Assembly: GCA_964421245.1 (NCBI GenBank)
Contig: CAYQVW010000003.1
Span: 1 to 64,000, forward strand
From: CAYQVW01 sp964421245
GTDB taxonomy: Bacteria > Margulisbacteria > WOR-1 > XYC2-FULL-46-14
Length of the DNA: 64,000 nucleotides
Direction of reading: 5' to 3'
Of the stretch, positions 33,984 to 42,231 are shown in pieces. The notes beneath the pieces were generated by a model that searched no databases, was not told where the DNA came from, and saw only the letters and a program-made list of their open reading frames with translations. Numbering within the stretch: position 1 is the first letter of the stretch; each line of letters starts with the position of its first letter. The position numbers were made by a program, and so were the translations under genes.

Positions 33984-36247
33984 AAAACTATCTCTAGGCC
34001 CAATCCTAACACATCAGAGCGGGCTGTCCCAGCATAAAACAGGCTTGTTTTGGCTTTTTCACTTTGAGAAAAGATCAGATCAAATTCGGTTGTTCTTGAT
34101 ATTTCGCTGTTTCCAGCTAGTACCAAATCTACCAAGACTCTAGTGGTTATGTTTTTGCTGATCGGACGCTCATAAAGAATGGCAATGTCAGTTGTACCCG
34201 GTAAAACATACTTATTAATCATGTTAAGCGGAAGAAATGAATATAGATTTGTTCTTGTAACAAATTGACTCCCAACCTTTTTAACTGAAATTTTAATTGG
34301 TTTGTGGTTTACTTCAAGTCCAACGTATAATCCGGATAGTTTTCCCGATCCAGCACCAATATTAAGTTTTAATGGACGATAATCTACTTTGATTTCTCCC
34401 CTAATATCCCTGGCAGTTCCTTTTATGTAATGCAATCTAACTATTTTTCCAGAATGTCCAAGTCCAATTGTTATATCATGGTCCGATACTAATCCATTGG
34501 TTTGGTTGTTTAAAATTGTATATCCAGCTTCCATTCTTACGTGGTTTTTTGCAACGGTTGCAATTATGTTAGGTTGATTTTTTCTAAAGACCGATCCATC
34601 TAAATAGGGGATAAGAGTATTCCCGTGTATAATATCGCCCGGTCCAAATCCAAGTTTAAAATTCAATTCAGAAAACTTAAAATTGGCATCTATTTCAATT
34701 AGATCTTCTGCATTATTGAACCCTTGGTCTAGGGTATCGATCCCGATTCTTACCCGATTATTGTCAAGAGAGAAGCGTCCTCGGTAATTATTCAGCAGGC
34801 TTCTCCCATTGGTCTGGGATAATAGTAGGTTCCCTTCTATTTTTCCGCTCAAGGTCATATTTTGAGGTTTTTTGATTCTATACTTCTGTACGGCAAGTTC
34901 AGTCTTTAATTCTGCTATTAGTTTTTTTGTGTTCTGATCGACATCAAATTTTTTGGATAGATTATTAAGGAATGATGCAACTTGGAAGCGATCAATTTTC
35001 TTTTTTCCACGAAATGTTCCGTCGGGATAGCCTTGGGTTACGCCAAGTTCTACTAGTTTATTAATGTATTTTTCGGCCCAGTGTTTTTTCGCAACATCTT
35101 TAAATGCATAACTTGGAGTAGCAATTAGAAACAGAAATATCAATATGTAGGATACTATGGTTTTCGCAATATTGATACTGGCATTGGGTCTTGAAACGGT
35201 TTTGATATTCTTGCGGAATTTTTCAACATCATTGCCCTTCATCATATAATTTACCAACGTAGCAATCTTGCCCGGTTTGGTTTCAACGTATCCGATTTGT
35301 GCTGATTTAACAAACTCAATGTTTCCTTCTTCTTGTCCCGGAAGCCAGGAGGTTATAATCATTGGCAGATTCTTTGCCATAGCCTCGGCAATTGATCCTG
35401 GGCCTCCTTTTGTAATAATCATGTCAGATGCATCCATTAGTAATGGAATCCCATAAGTAAAACCAAATATTTTAATAGGGATTTGGAATGATTGTTCTTT
35501 TAGTCTATTTTCAAGCCTCTTATTTCTACCGCAGACCACAATTAGTTGGATATTTTTAATATTTTCCTCTATCTTTTTGATTATTCTTCCCATTCCGCCG
35601 GATCCTTCTCCGCCTCCCATCATTAAAACGGTTGGTAGGTTTTTCTTTAACTCTAGTATGCGACGGGCATCTTTTTTGTTTTTCTTTTCTAAAAAACGCG
35701 GGTCGATTGGAATACCAAAAACCTTAATTTTATTTTTTGGCATGCCATATTCAAGCGCTAGTTTTTTTGCCTCTTTGGTTGCAACTATTAACAGATTTAC
35801 GTCGGGGCAGATCCAGGCTGGATGAAAGGTAAATGGATCCAGCACCACCGTGATTATAGGGATATCTTTTTTTAGATCTCTAACACTTTTTACCACGATA
35901 TGATTTGTCATTGGATGAAGCGAGACGATAATATCAGGCTTTATTAGTTTTATCCTCTCGGCCAGTTCATCCTTAATTAATGGAACAGCGGTATTTTCTA
36001 GGGTTTTTAGTTTTTTGGGATCGTTTAGAAAATTATAAAGTTTTCCCCATAATTTAGGAGAATATTTTGTAATAGGTCCGTATAATTTTGCAAAGATATT
36101 TAGAAAGGCGTTGCACTCTGCAAAAACGTCGATCATCTCTTGTTTTGTTTCGGGATGGATTTTGTTTACTGCAGCAATAAGCGCATTGGTCGAAGCTCGG
36201 TGTCCACCACCGGTGTCGGAGAATAAATATAGTATCTTTTTAGCCAT
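33980..36247 (-). CDS. MGDG-synthase-like glycosyltransferase fused to an SLH-domain porin
   Basis: 755 aa in one uninterrupted frame. Residues 1-355 are a GT28 glycosyltransferase of the monogalactosyldiacylglycerol-synthase type: SDTGGGHRAS at 10-19, PIITVVLDPFTFHPAW, MMGGGEGSGGMGRI and the TKGGPGSIAEA donor loop. Residues 360-380 (AKTIVSYILIFLFLIATPSYA) are a hydrophobic signal segment with an A-x-A-like cleavage site before F381. One SLH domain follows at about 381-425 (FKDVAKKHW, GYPDGTF), then a beta-barrel-like region to the C-terminus ending LGLELVL. GT28 enzymes are cytoplasmic and SLH-porins are exported, so the fusion may be cleaved at the internal signal or may be a stop-codon loss. 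No internal ribosome binding site is evident. Overlaps both neighbours. Confidence 0.85.
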   Translation of the reverse strand: MAKKILYLFSDTGGGHRASTNALIAAVNKIHPETKQEMIDVFAECNAFLNIFAKLYGPITKYSPKLWGKLYNFLNDPKKLKTLENTAVPLIKDELAERIKLIKPDIIVSLHPMTNHIVVKSVRDLKKDIPIITVVLDPFTFHPAWICPDVNLLIVATKEAKKLALEYGMPKNKIKVFGIPIDPRFLEKKNKKDARRILELKKNLPTVLMMGGGEGSGGMGRIIKKIEENIKNIQLIVVCGRNKRLENRLKEQSFQIPIKIFGFTYGIPLLMDASDMIITKGGPGSIAEAMAKNLPMIITSWLPGQEEGNIEFVKSAQIGYVETKPGKIATLVNYMMKGNDVEKFRKNIKTVSRPNASINIAKTIVSYILIFLFLIATPSYAFKDVAKKHWAEKYINKLVELGVTQGYPDGTFRGKKKIDRFQVASFLNNLSKKFDVDQNTKKLIAELKTELAVQKYRIKKPQNMTLSGKIEGNLLLSQTNGRSLLNNYRGRFSLDNNRVRIGIDTLDQGFNNAEDLIEIDANFKFSELNFKLGFGPGDIIHGNTLIPYLDGSVFRKNQPNIIATVAKNHVRMEAGYTILNNQTNGLVSDHDITIGLGHSGKIVRLHYIKGTARDIRGEIKVDYRPLKLNIGAGSGKLSGLYVGLEVNHKPIKISVKKVGSQFVTRTNLYSFLPLNMINKYVLPGTTDIAILYERPISKNITTRVLVDLVLAGNSEISRTTEFDLIFSQSEKAKTSLFYAGTARSDVLGLGLEIVL

Positions 36248-37166
36248 TTATTTTGAAATAATCTACTGTTTTGCTTAGTCCGTCTCTTATGCTTGTTTTT
36301 GGTTTCCAGTTGAGTTCTTTTTTTGCTTTATTGGCGCAAAGTACAGAGCGGAAGAGTTCGCCAACTCTTGGTGGTTTATAGATGGCGTCGCCACCAAATT
36401 TTTGAATTTTCTTTAGTTCGCTAAATAGGGTGTTTACGGAGGTAGCTGTTCCTGTTCCGATATTGTAGATTTTGTTTTTGCCTTTCTTAAGTGCCAAAAG
36501 GTTAGCAGAGCATACGTCCTTAACAAAAACATAGTCTCTTGTCTGTTTTCCGTTCCCATATATATATGGTTCCTGGTTTTTTTGTAGTTTTCCAACAAAG
36601 ATTGCAACAACGCCGGCTTCACCATGAGGGTCCTGACGAGGTCCATAGACATTCCCATATCGCAAAACTGTAAAATCCAGATTGCAATTTTTAGAATATG
36701 CCATTAGATATAATTCGGCTGCCCTTTTTGTAATTGCATAAGGAGAAATCGGTTCAAGCGAGTGGTTTTCGCCTGCCCCTTTTTTTTCTTTTATTTCTCC
36801 ATAAAGAGCTCCACCGGTGGAGGCAAAGATAATTTTTTTGACTTTATATTTTACACAGCAGTTTAATAACTGAAGTGTTCCAAGCTCATTGATTTTTGCG
36901 TTGTAGATGGGGTCTTCAATCGATTTTCTTACATCTATTTGTGCGGCATGATGATTTACAATATCTGGCTTCTCTTTTTGAAAGATTTTTTCGAGGGCCT
37001 TTCTGTTAGTTATATCGGCTTTATAGAATTTTGCTTTGGAATTGATGTTTTTCTTGTTTCCAGAGCTTAAGTTATCAACTATTATAACTTTGTGTCCGGC
37101 TTCGATATAAGTGTCAGCTATGTTTGAGCCGATAAAGCCGGCTCCGCCGGTAATTAGGATCTTCAT
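36240..37166 (-). CDS. NAD-dependent nucleotide-sugar epimerase (GalE-like)
   Basis: 308 aa short-chain dehydrogenase/epimerase. Rossmann motif GGAGFIGSN at 7-15, DNLSSG, HHAAQIDVRKS, catalytic S-T-G...Y-x-x-x-K as ASTGGALYG and YAITK. C-terminal PPRVGELFRSVLCANKAKKELNW is typical of UDP-glucose 4-epimerase relatives. Probably supplies UDP-galactose or a related sugar; the next gene is a galactosyltransferase-like enzyme whose start overlaps its end by 8 nt, which supports that pairing. Confidence 0.85.
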   Translation of the reverse strand: MKILITGGAGFIGSNIADTYIEAGHKVIIVDNLSSGNKKNINSKAKFYKADITNRKALEKIFQKEKPDIVNHHAAQIDVRKSIEDPIYNAKINELGTLQLLNCCVKYKVKKIIFASTGGALYGEIKEKKGAGENHSLEPISPYAITKRAAELYLMAYSKNCNLDFTVLRYGNVYGPRQDPHGEAGVVAIFVGKLQKNQEPYIYGNGKQTRDYVFVKDVCSANLLALKKGKNKIYNIGTGTATSVNTLFSELKKIQKFGGDAIYKPPRVGELFRSVLCANKAKKELNWKPKTSIRDGLSKTVDYFKING

Positions 37167-37194
37167 ATATGATCCATTTTATCATATAAAAAGA

Positions 37195-37222
37195 TGAAAT
37201 TTTGAGTGAAATTTGACGATAT
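37195..37222 (+). promoter_or_regulatory. Sigma-28-like promoter, leaderless
   Basis: TGAAATTT 37195-37202, 12-nt spacer, GACGATAT 37215-37222. The ATG at 37229 lies 6 nt after the -10, so the mRNA would have no leader. A second TGAAATTT at 37207 overlaps the spacer out of register. Confidence 0.65.
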
Positions 37223-37228
37223 ATATGT

Positions 37229-38194
37229 ATGAGAGCAGAACCTTCAGCAAGACTATGTCCTAAATACAGTGGTCCCAAAAGGGACTACTGTTTTGGAGAG
37301 GTGTATCGTGAGGCCTCTTCGTATTATTCTCGAATGGATTTGGATGTTTTGGCAAGAAAGGCTCAGGGGGTTGCTCAAGTAATAGCGGGGGAGTTGCCAA
37401 ATATTTCTGAGATATATGGTGTTGGTTATCCTTTTTACGGACCAATGGATGTTGGAAAAAGAATGGTTTCTACTGCTAAAAGATATGTTTGTGGTCAAGA
37501 AACTCCAAATAATTTCGTTCAACGTATTATTCCTGATATTGATCTTTTAGTTGTATTTCCTTCTCAGCAAGGACCTTACCAGGTTAGAGACGTTAGTGAA
37601 AACCGATTGAAAGAATCGTTTGTAAAAAGTATGGCCTTATATCAAAGGCAATGGAGAAAATTATACCAGGTCTTAGAGCGAGATTTTGGTGTTTGTAACC
37701 GAGAAAGGGATGCGATGGAAGCCTTTATGGAAAGAGGTTTATTGCATGTTGATTTTGCGCCAATACCAGCACATATTTGGCAAGATTTACCATGCTTAGT
37801 TGTGGCTCCAGAAGATTGGCAGAATATTATTTATATTAGAGATGTTATGTTTACCTGTGATCCTCTTTTAGATAATAAAAAATCATCTGTGCCCCAAAGA
37901 TTTAGAGAAAATTTTATTCTTGTTTTACTCAAAGAAGAACATTTGTCATCATGGGAAGCCGTTTGGCAAAAAATTATAGATCAACATCCCTACAATAATT
38001 TACTTGTTTCCAATGGTATTGCTGTTGGGGTAGTCAAGCAAAGATGGGAAAAAGCTTTCTTGGCGCTATTCCAAGATCAGAAGATTAAAAAAGAAGGCCA
38101 AATTCTTATATTGTCAGAATCGGGGAAAAGGGCAGTAGGGCAGATTCTTATAGAAAGACAAAGGATCTATAACCAGGGATTTGAAATTCCGTAA
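37229..38194 (+). CDS. Nucleotidyltransferase-like protein, unknown
   Basis: 321 aa from ATG 37229; an internal start at ATG 37334 is possible. A central IPDIDLLVVFP resembles the D-x-D strand of nucleotidyltransferases and LLHVDFAPI could supply the third acidic residue, but the usual GS/GG helix motif before it is altered (YPFYGPMDVGKRM), so activity is uncertain. No signal peptide or membrane segment. A terminator-like hairpin lies within the first 22 codons. Followed 65 nt later by a NagB-like gene, probably in the same unit. Confidence 0.5.
   Translation: MRAEPSARLCPKYSGPKRDYCFGEVYREASSYYSRMDLDVLARKAQGVAQVIAGELPNISEIYGVGYPFYGPMDVGKRMVSTAKRYVCGQETPNNFVQRIIPDIDLLVVFPSQQGPYQVRDVSENRLKESFVKSMALYQRQWRKLYQVLERDFGVCNRERDAMEAFMERGLLHVDFAPIPAHIWQDLPCLVVAPEDWQNIIYIRDVMFTCDPLLDNKKSSVPQRFRENFILVLLKEEHLSSWEAVWQKIIDQHPYNNLLVSNGIAVGVVKQRWEKAFLALFQDQKIKKEGQILILSESGKRAVGQILIERQRIYNQGFEIP
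37266..37294 (+). terminator. Attenuator-like hairpin inside the 5' coding region
   Basis: Stem ACAGTGGTCCC / GGGACTACTGT (one G-U pair) with AAAA loop, followed by TTT. It has the shape of an intrinsic terminator but lies 37 nt after the start codon of a leaderless gene. It could dampen transcription or simply encode KYSGPKRDYC. Confidence 0.35.
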
Positions 38195-38201
38195 AAAAGA
38201 G

Positions 38202-38260
38202 TGAAATTTTTATTTTTTATTAAAGAAAGAATAAAAGTAGGGATAAAGGAGGTTTGTTAA
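38202..38260 (+). promoter_or_regulatory. TGAAATTT box and strong ribosome binding site before the NagB-like gene
   Basis: TGAAATTT at 38202-38209 with only AAAGAAAG at the expected -10 position (38222-38229), so a weak or decayed promoter at best. AAAGGAGG at 38245-38252 lies 7 nt before ATG 38260 and fixes that start over the TTG at 38254. Confidence 0.35.
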
Positions 38261-39216
38261 TGATAGCGAGTTCTCATTCAATTAAATTAATAGTTACTCC
38301 TTGCACCTTGAGAATGGCGAAAGTAACAGTCGATCATTTTCAGGATCAATTGGCAACAAAGCCGGAATCGAGAGTAATATTGGCTACTGGCAGTACACAG
38401 ATTCCGGTATATGATCAGATGGTTAAAAGAGAAGGGGATGGACAGTTATCTTTTAGATATGCCATAAGTTATAACTTGGATGAATATTGTGGTGTTTCCC
38501 CTGAGCATCACGTTCAAACTTATCATTACTTCATGAACTCAAACTTATTCGGAAGACTTAATAATCGTTTTCGCCATAGTTTTGTTCTTGATTGGCGGGC
38601 TTCTGATTGTGAAAGAGAATGTCAAATGTTTGAACAAGTGCAAGAACACTTTGGTTATCCTGATATAGCGCTTATCGGAATTGGAGGGGAGAGAAGCCCA
38701 CACATTGCATTTAATGAAAGAGGAAGCAGTCTCCATTCTATTACGCGAGTAGTTAGATTGGATTTGGGAACAATAATTTTCAATAGTAGATGTTTTATGG
38801 ATGCTGTTGATCTTAAGGTCCTTGGATTGAAAGCAGATCAGATACCGGCTGCTGATTTTTCCAGAGTAAGTGTTGAACCAATTAGTTATGGTTTAGTGGA
38901 AGAGATAATGAGAGCTGCTAATTCTTGGTCTGTTGAACAAATGCAATATTTCTTTAATGTAGTCTTTCCAAGAGTTCCTCAGAGTGCAATGACTATGGGA
39001 ATTGCATCAATCTTTAGATCAAAAATGATTTTAATGACGGTTAATGGAGAGGCGAAAGCGCCTGCATTGAAGAAAGCCTTGATCGATGACCCAACCGAAG
39101 AAATTCCAGCTTCTTTATTGAAAACACATCCTAATGTGGTTGTTGTTGCAGAAGTTGACGCGGCCTCTCAATTACCTGCTCCGTATAATGAGATAGGGGA
39201 ACATACACTTATTTAA
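38260..39216 (+). CDS. Divergent glucosamine-6-phosphate deaminase-like protein (NagB family)
   Basis: 318 aa, longer than the usual 240-270 of NagB. Conserved: LATGSTQIPVYDQM (substrate-phosphate loop), the YNLDEYCG catalytic block and SYHxFM-like QTYHYFMNSNLF, plus PHIAFNERGSS. In typical NagB the last motif is DGHIAFNEPGSS, here SPHIAFNERGSS, so the general base region is altered. It may deaminate a different amino-sugar phosphate or have lost activity. The extra C-terminal 60 residues match nothing I know. Ends 8 nt inside the convergent small gene. Downstream of the nucleotidyltransferase-like gene. Confidence 0.7.
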   Translation: MIASSHSIKLIVTPCTLRMAKVTVDHFQDQLATKPESRVILATGSTQIPVYDQMVKREGDGQLSFRYAISYNLDEYCGVSPEHHVQTYHYFMNSNLFGRLNNRFRHSFVLDWRASDCERECQMFEQVQEHFGYPDIALIGIGGERSPHIAFNERGSSLHSITRVVRLDLGTIIFNSRCFMDAVDLKVLGLKADQIPAADFSRVSVEPISYGLVEEIMRAANSWSVEQMQYFFNVVFPRVPQSAMTMGIASIFRSKMILMTVNGEAKAPALKKALIDDPTEEIPASLLKTHPNVVVVAEVDAASQLPAPYNEIGEHTLI

Positions 39217-39436
39217 CTTCTGGATTTAAAAGAGAAATAAGCTCAAGTACTAGTGTTTTTTCTTCACCTTCGGCGCGTTCGGCAACATAAGCAAGTGCAC
39301 GGAGAAGTCCTATCTTTTCATTGCTTGATTCTTCTAACGTTGGCTTATTTTCCTGTAATTTTCTTAGCGTTTCGAGCCGATTTTTTCGGGGTCCGTGTAG
39401 TGATACAACAACGTACTGCAGGTCTATTTCTTTCAT
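39209..39436 (-). CDS. Small 75-aa unknown protein
   Basis: Helical, charged (ETLRKLQENKPTLEESSNEKIG, AERAEGEEKTLVLELISLLN split by a short linker). Starts 17 nt after the stop of the TPR-metallohydrolase gene and probably shares its transcript; its 3' end overlaps the convergent NagB-like gene by 8 nt. No family recognised. Confidence 0.5.
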   Translation of the reverse strand: MKEIDLQYVVVSLHGPRKNRLETLRKLQENKPTLEESSNEKIGLLRALAYVAERAEGEEKTLVLELISLLNPEVK

Positions 39437-39453
39437 ACATATCTATCGTAACT

Positions 39454-40962
39454 TCAGCCGTTAAACTTGTATTTCAAAACGTCCCCTTCTTCGATGTCAA
39501 TCATATGATAGGGGAAGAAGACGTTGGTATCTGTTTCTCGAATAGCTAAATCATTGAGGCGTAATTCAAGATTTACATCAGCCGGAATTACTCTAAGTTG
39601 TTTATGGTTATGTCCGTTCATCGGTTGGGCCCAGTTTTCAATTATTGTTGATATGACTTCGCGCCGGCCATCAAGTTCTTCTCCAAATTCAGTTAGTATT
39701 GCAAGCAATGGCTTCCCAAGGCGGGCTTCTTTTAAAAGATTAATGCAACCACATATTCCAAGATGCTGGCTCAAGAATTTTCCTTCTTCTTTTTCGATCG
39801 ACCCTATATTTAAAAGCAAAACCTGAACATCCTTAAGAGTTCTTCCCATTCTTTCATGATAGCGAGTGTCTCCAGTTATCCCTATGTTTAGGGGATGTCC
39901 TTCGTTGTGCATAATATTGGTCTTAAGTATAACCCCAACCGCTGATTCCTGATTGGTCCAGCGTTCGGTGTGATAGGCTGGTAATACCTTTAGAGAAAAG
40001 CCATATTTTTCTTCCAGACTTTCTCCTTCTATTTCTGTTATCTCGTTTCCGGGAACCATCAGCTTAAAATTTATTTCCCGATTACCAAAAAGGTCAGTTG
40101 CAGAGAGTAATCCGTGAAATTTTAATAATACCCCGGCAGAACCAAAAATGTCTAAAACCTTACTCTTTTTTTCGTGATTATGATCGTTGTATTTTGCTAG
40201 CAGAGAAAGTATCCCCTCAACCGATTCGGTATGATCATCATGATCATGGGTAATTATAATTGCATCAAGGTCGGCAATTCCAAGTCCCAACTCTCGAAAG
40301 ATAGAGAAAAAGTCATAACCTGGATCAATTGCGATTCCCTTTACTGCTCCTCTTTTTCCCCTCAATGTTAAAAAGTATCCTCCACCTTGAGATGGGCCGT
40401 GGGAGTAGAGTGGGGAGGCAGAGTTCCATTTATGAATTGTTCTTAAAACATTGGCCCCAACCTTATACTCCAAACTTCTTTGTGTGTTTAAGTGATGGAT
40501 AAGTTTTTGATGATTCTTTTTTATAACATCTTTGGTTGGAAAGATTGTTTTTTCCATGTATTGTAGTGCGGCATGCGATGGAGCATCAAAATTTTTGATA
40601 TGTAGATCAAATTGGTGAGCTATTTTAAAGTCTTCATGTGCTTCTTTGTATCTTCCCTGCAAGAATTTGGCAATACCCCTGTAGTATGCAGAGGTTCCAT
40701 AATTACTATGCTGTATTCGCATGACCTTAAACATTAGGTCGTATATCTGTTCAGCCTCTTTATAGAGATTATCATTAATACAGATGAAGCCGATTGAGTG
40801 CCAATGTTTTTCTTCCCTTGGCTTTGATTTTTCAAAGCTGCGGAGAATGTTTTTTATATTGCGGGTAATCCATTGATGACGGGCCTCGTAGGTTAAACGA
40901 TGCAGGTTTTCCCAGGTCTCTATCTTTGTTTCATCAAGATGGGTTTTAATTAATTGATACAT
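39454..40962 (-). CDS. TPR plus metallo-beta-lactamase-fold hydrolase
   Basis: 502 aa. Residues about 60-135 look like two tetratricopeptide-type helical hairpins (YKEAEQIYDLMFKV, YYRGIAKFLQGRYKEAHEDF). From about 170 a metallo-beta-lactamase fold begins, with the metal-binding T-H239-D-H-D-D-H244, later GITGDTRYHERM and a terminal SQHLG histidine. A cytoplasmic hydrolase; substrate unknown. The ATG directly abuts the stop of the PorV-like gene upstream, so the three minus-strand genes 42132-39209 form an operon. The TPR domain suggests a protein partner. Confidence 0.75.
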   Translation of the reverse strand: MYQLIKTHLDETKIETWENLHRLTYEARHQWITRNIKNILRSFEKSKPREEKHWHSIGFICINDNLYKEAEQIYDLMFKVMRIQHSNYGTSAYYRGIAKFLQGRYKEAHEDFKIAHQFDLHIKNFDAPSHAALQYMEKTIFPTKDVIKKNHQKLIHHLNTQRSLEYKVGANVLRTIHKWNSASPLYSHGPSQGGGYFLTLRGKRGAVKGIAIDPGYDFFSIFRELGLGIADLDAIIITHDHDDHTESVEGILSLLAKYNDHNHEKKSKVLDIFGSAGVLLKFHGLLSATDLFGNREINFKLMVPGNEITEIEGESLEEKYGFSLKVLPAYHTERWTNQESAVGVILKTNIMHNEGHPLNIGITGDTRYHERMGRTLKDVQVLLLNIGSIEKEEGKFLSQHLGICGCINLLKEARLGKPLLAILTEFGEELDGRREVISTIIENWAQPMNGHNHKQLRVIPADVNLELRLNDLAIRETDTNVFFPYHMIDIEEGDVLKYKFNG

Positions 40963-42132
40963 TTATAATTTCCAAGTTGCACCGACAGTTTGGGTGCGAT
41001 TAAATATTCCGCCAAGATATGCATATTCTAAAATAAACGGACCAAGAGCGATTCCCAGGCCTGCAGTTTTTGATTTGTCAGATAATCCAGCTCTTAGTGC
41101 TATTCCGCCAACAGGTCTTGCCTCTATCCCATAATGCATAGTTCTGTTTGCGTTGTTTTGCGAAAAAATATTGTGTATATCCGCTGCAATAGTTAATTCT
41201 GGTATTGGAATTAAAGCTACTCCAGAATCAACTCTCATTCCATAAGTTTGGATTGCTCCATTGCTAAAATGAATATCGGTTGTTAGCATATCGTGAACAG
41301 TTGCACCAAAAGCAATTTGATCAAGTGGGCGGGCAATTATTCCAAGATCGAGCGATCCGCCAAAACCCTTTGCTTTGACCGATGGAATTTCGATATCGTA
41401 TATATTAATATTTGTGCCGATTGCAATCCTCTCTTCGTATCCTGAGGCTAGGGTTAGACTGTACCATCCGGTGTTTTGATCTACTGTAGCGGATTCATTT
41501 TTATCAAAGACCCAGGTTAAACCGAGGGCGAATTGTGCTTTTCCATCTTCACGATGACGCCTACCCCAATAGGAGGGGCGATTGTAATTTTGATAGTACC
41601 AGGGGTTACGAAAGGCGGCATGAGCCGCCTCTTTGGCAACAGAGACGGTTGTTTCTATTGTTTTTTTGGCGGCTTTTTTTGCAGCCTCTTTGGCTTTTTC
41701 TTTTGCGATTTTTTTAGGATCTTTTACTTTTTTTGTCCCGTGTTTTTTAACTTCTTTAGAAAGACTTTCACCTTTTTTTGTTTTCTTCTTATTCGGGCCC
41801 CAACCTTTAGAAAGATACTTTGCCCCTTCATACGCAACAAGGCTGGCAGTTCCAATACCCAAAATCCAGGCGAAAGGATTCATCGGAACCTCAAAGCACA
41901 TTTTCATTGCGGCCAAGTTTTCTCCGATTGCTTCATTTCTGTTAGTAATTAAAGTAGATCCTGTAATGTCTATTCCCGGATTTAGTGCCATCCCAGCGGG
42001 ATTGTAATAGGCGGCATTAGCGTCATCTGATATTGCCGTAAAGGCTTGCCCCATTCCCATCGGTCTGGCTCCGTACATTGCATAGGCACTTTGAAGGCTA
42101 ATTACAAGAAGAATAATGAGAATTTTTCTCAT
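40963..42132 (-). CDS. PorV/UPF0164-like outer-membrane protein
   Basis: 389 aa from ATG 42132, chosen because it opens a clean signal peptide (MRKILIILLVISLQSAYA) and lies 8 nt after a -10 box; an upstream TTG at 42150 would be inside that promoter. MGMGQAFTAISDDANAAYYNPAG matches the N-terminal block of UPF0164/PorV/TraF-like barrels. A long lysine/alanine-rich helix-forming insert at about 110-170 (KEKAKEAAKKAAKKTIE) interrupts the barrel, which is unusual. The C-terminal strands end in ATWKL, an aromatic-hydrophobic ending compatible with outer-membrane insertion. Confidence 0.8.
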   Translation of the reverse strand: MRKILIILLVISLQSAYAMYGARPMGMGQAFTAISDDANAAYYNPAGMALNPGIDITGSTLITNRNEAIGENLAAMKMCFEVPMNPFAWILGIGTASLVAYEGAKYLSKGWGPNKKKTKKGESLSKEVKKHGTKKVKDPKKIAKEKAKEAAKKAAKKTIETTVSVAKEAAHAAFRNPWYYQNYNRPSYWGRRHREDGKAQFALGLTWVFDKNESATVDQNTGWYSLTLASGYEERIAIGTNINIYDIEIPSVKAKGFGGSLDLGIIARPLDQIAFGATVHDMLTTDIHFSNGAIQTYGMRVDSGVALIPIPELTIAADIHNIFSQNNANRTMHYGIEARPVGGIALRAGLSDKSKTAGLGIALGPFILEYAYLGGIFNRTQTVGATWKL

Positions 42133-42140
42133 GTGTTTTG

Positions 42141-42169
42141 ATTGTAACAAAAGCCTCTTGCGGAGTCAA
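42141..42169 (-). promoter_or_regulatory. Sigma-70 promoter, near-leaderless, for the PorV-like operon
   Basis: On the minus strand TTGACT (42169-42164), 17-nt spacer, TACAAT (42146-42141). ATG 42132 follows 8 nt later with no Shine-Dalgarno sequence. One of the cleanest promoters in the window. Confidence 0.8.
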
Positions 42170-42183
42170 TTAGTGAAGTGGTA

Positions 42184-42211
42184 GTATGGACAGGTCGCGA
42201 CCTGTCCATAC
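42184..42211. repeat. 28-bp perfect palindromic element (TCGCGA core)
   Basis: Perfect palindrome with GTATGG / CCATAC ends and the core CAGGTCGCGACCTG shared with 17288-17307. Located between a promoter and the next gene's ribosome binding site. Likely a dispersed REP/MITE-like element; it could fold into a strong hairpin in RNA of either strand. Confidence 0.8.
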
Positions 42212-42231
42212 AAAATAACAGGAGGAATTAT

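Noticed and set aside
41533..42007. Plus-strand open frames opposite the PorV-like gene
   Set aside because: Phenylalanine-rich shadows of the lysine/alanine-rich helix on the minus strand.
42178..42231. Longer start for the Yip1-family gene
   Set aside because: It would translate the 28-bp palindrome; AGGAGGA places the start at 42232.
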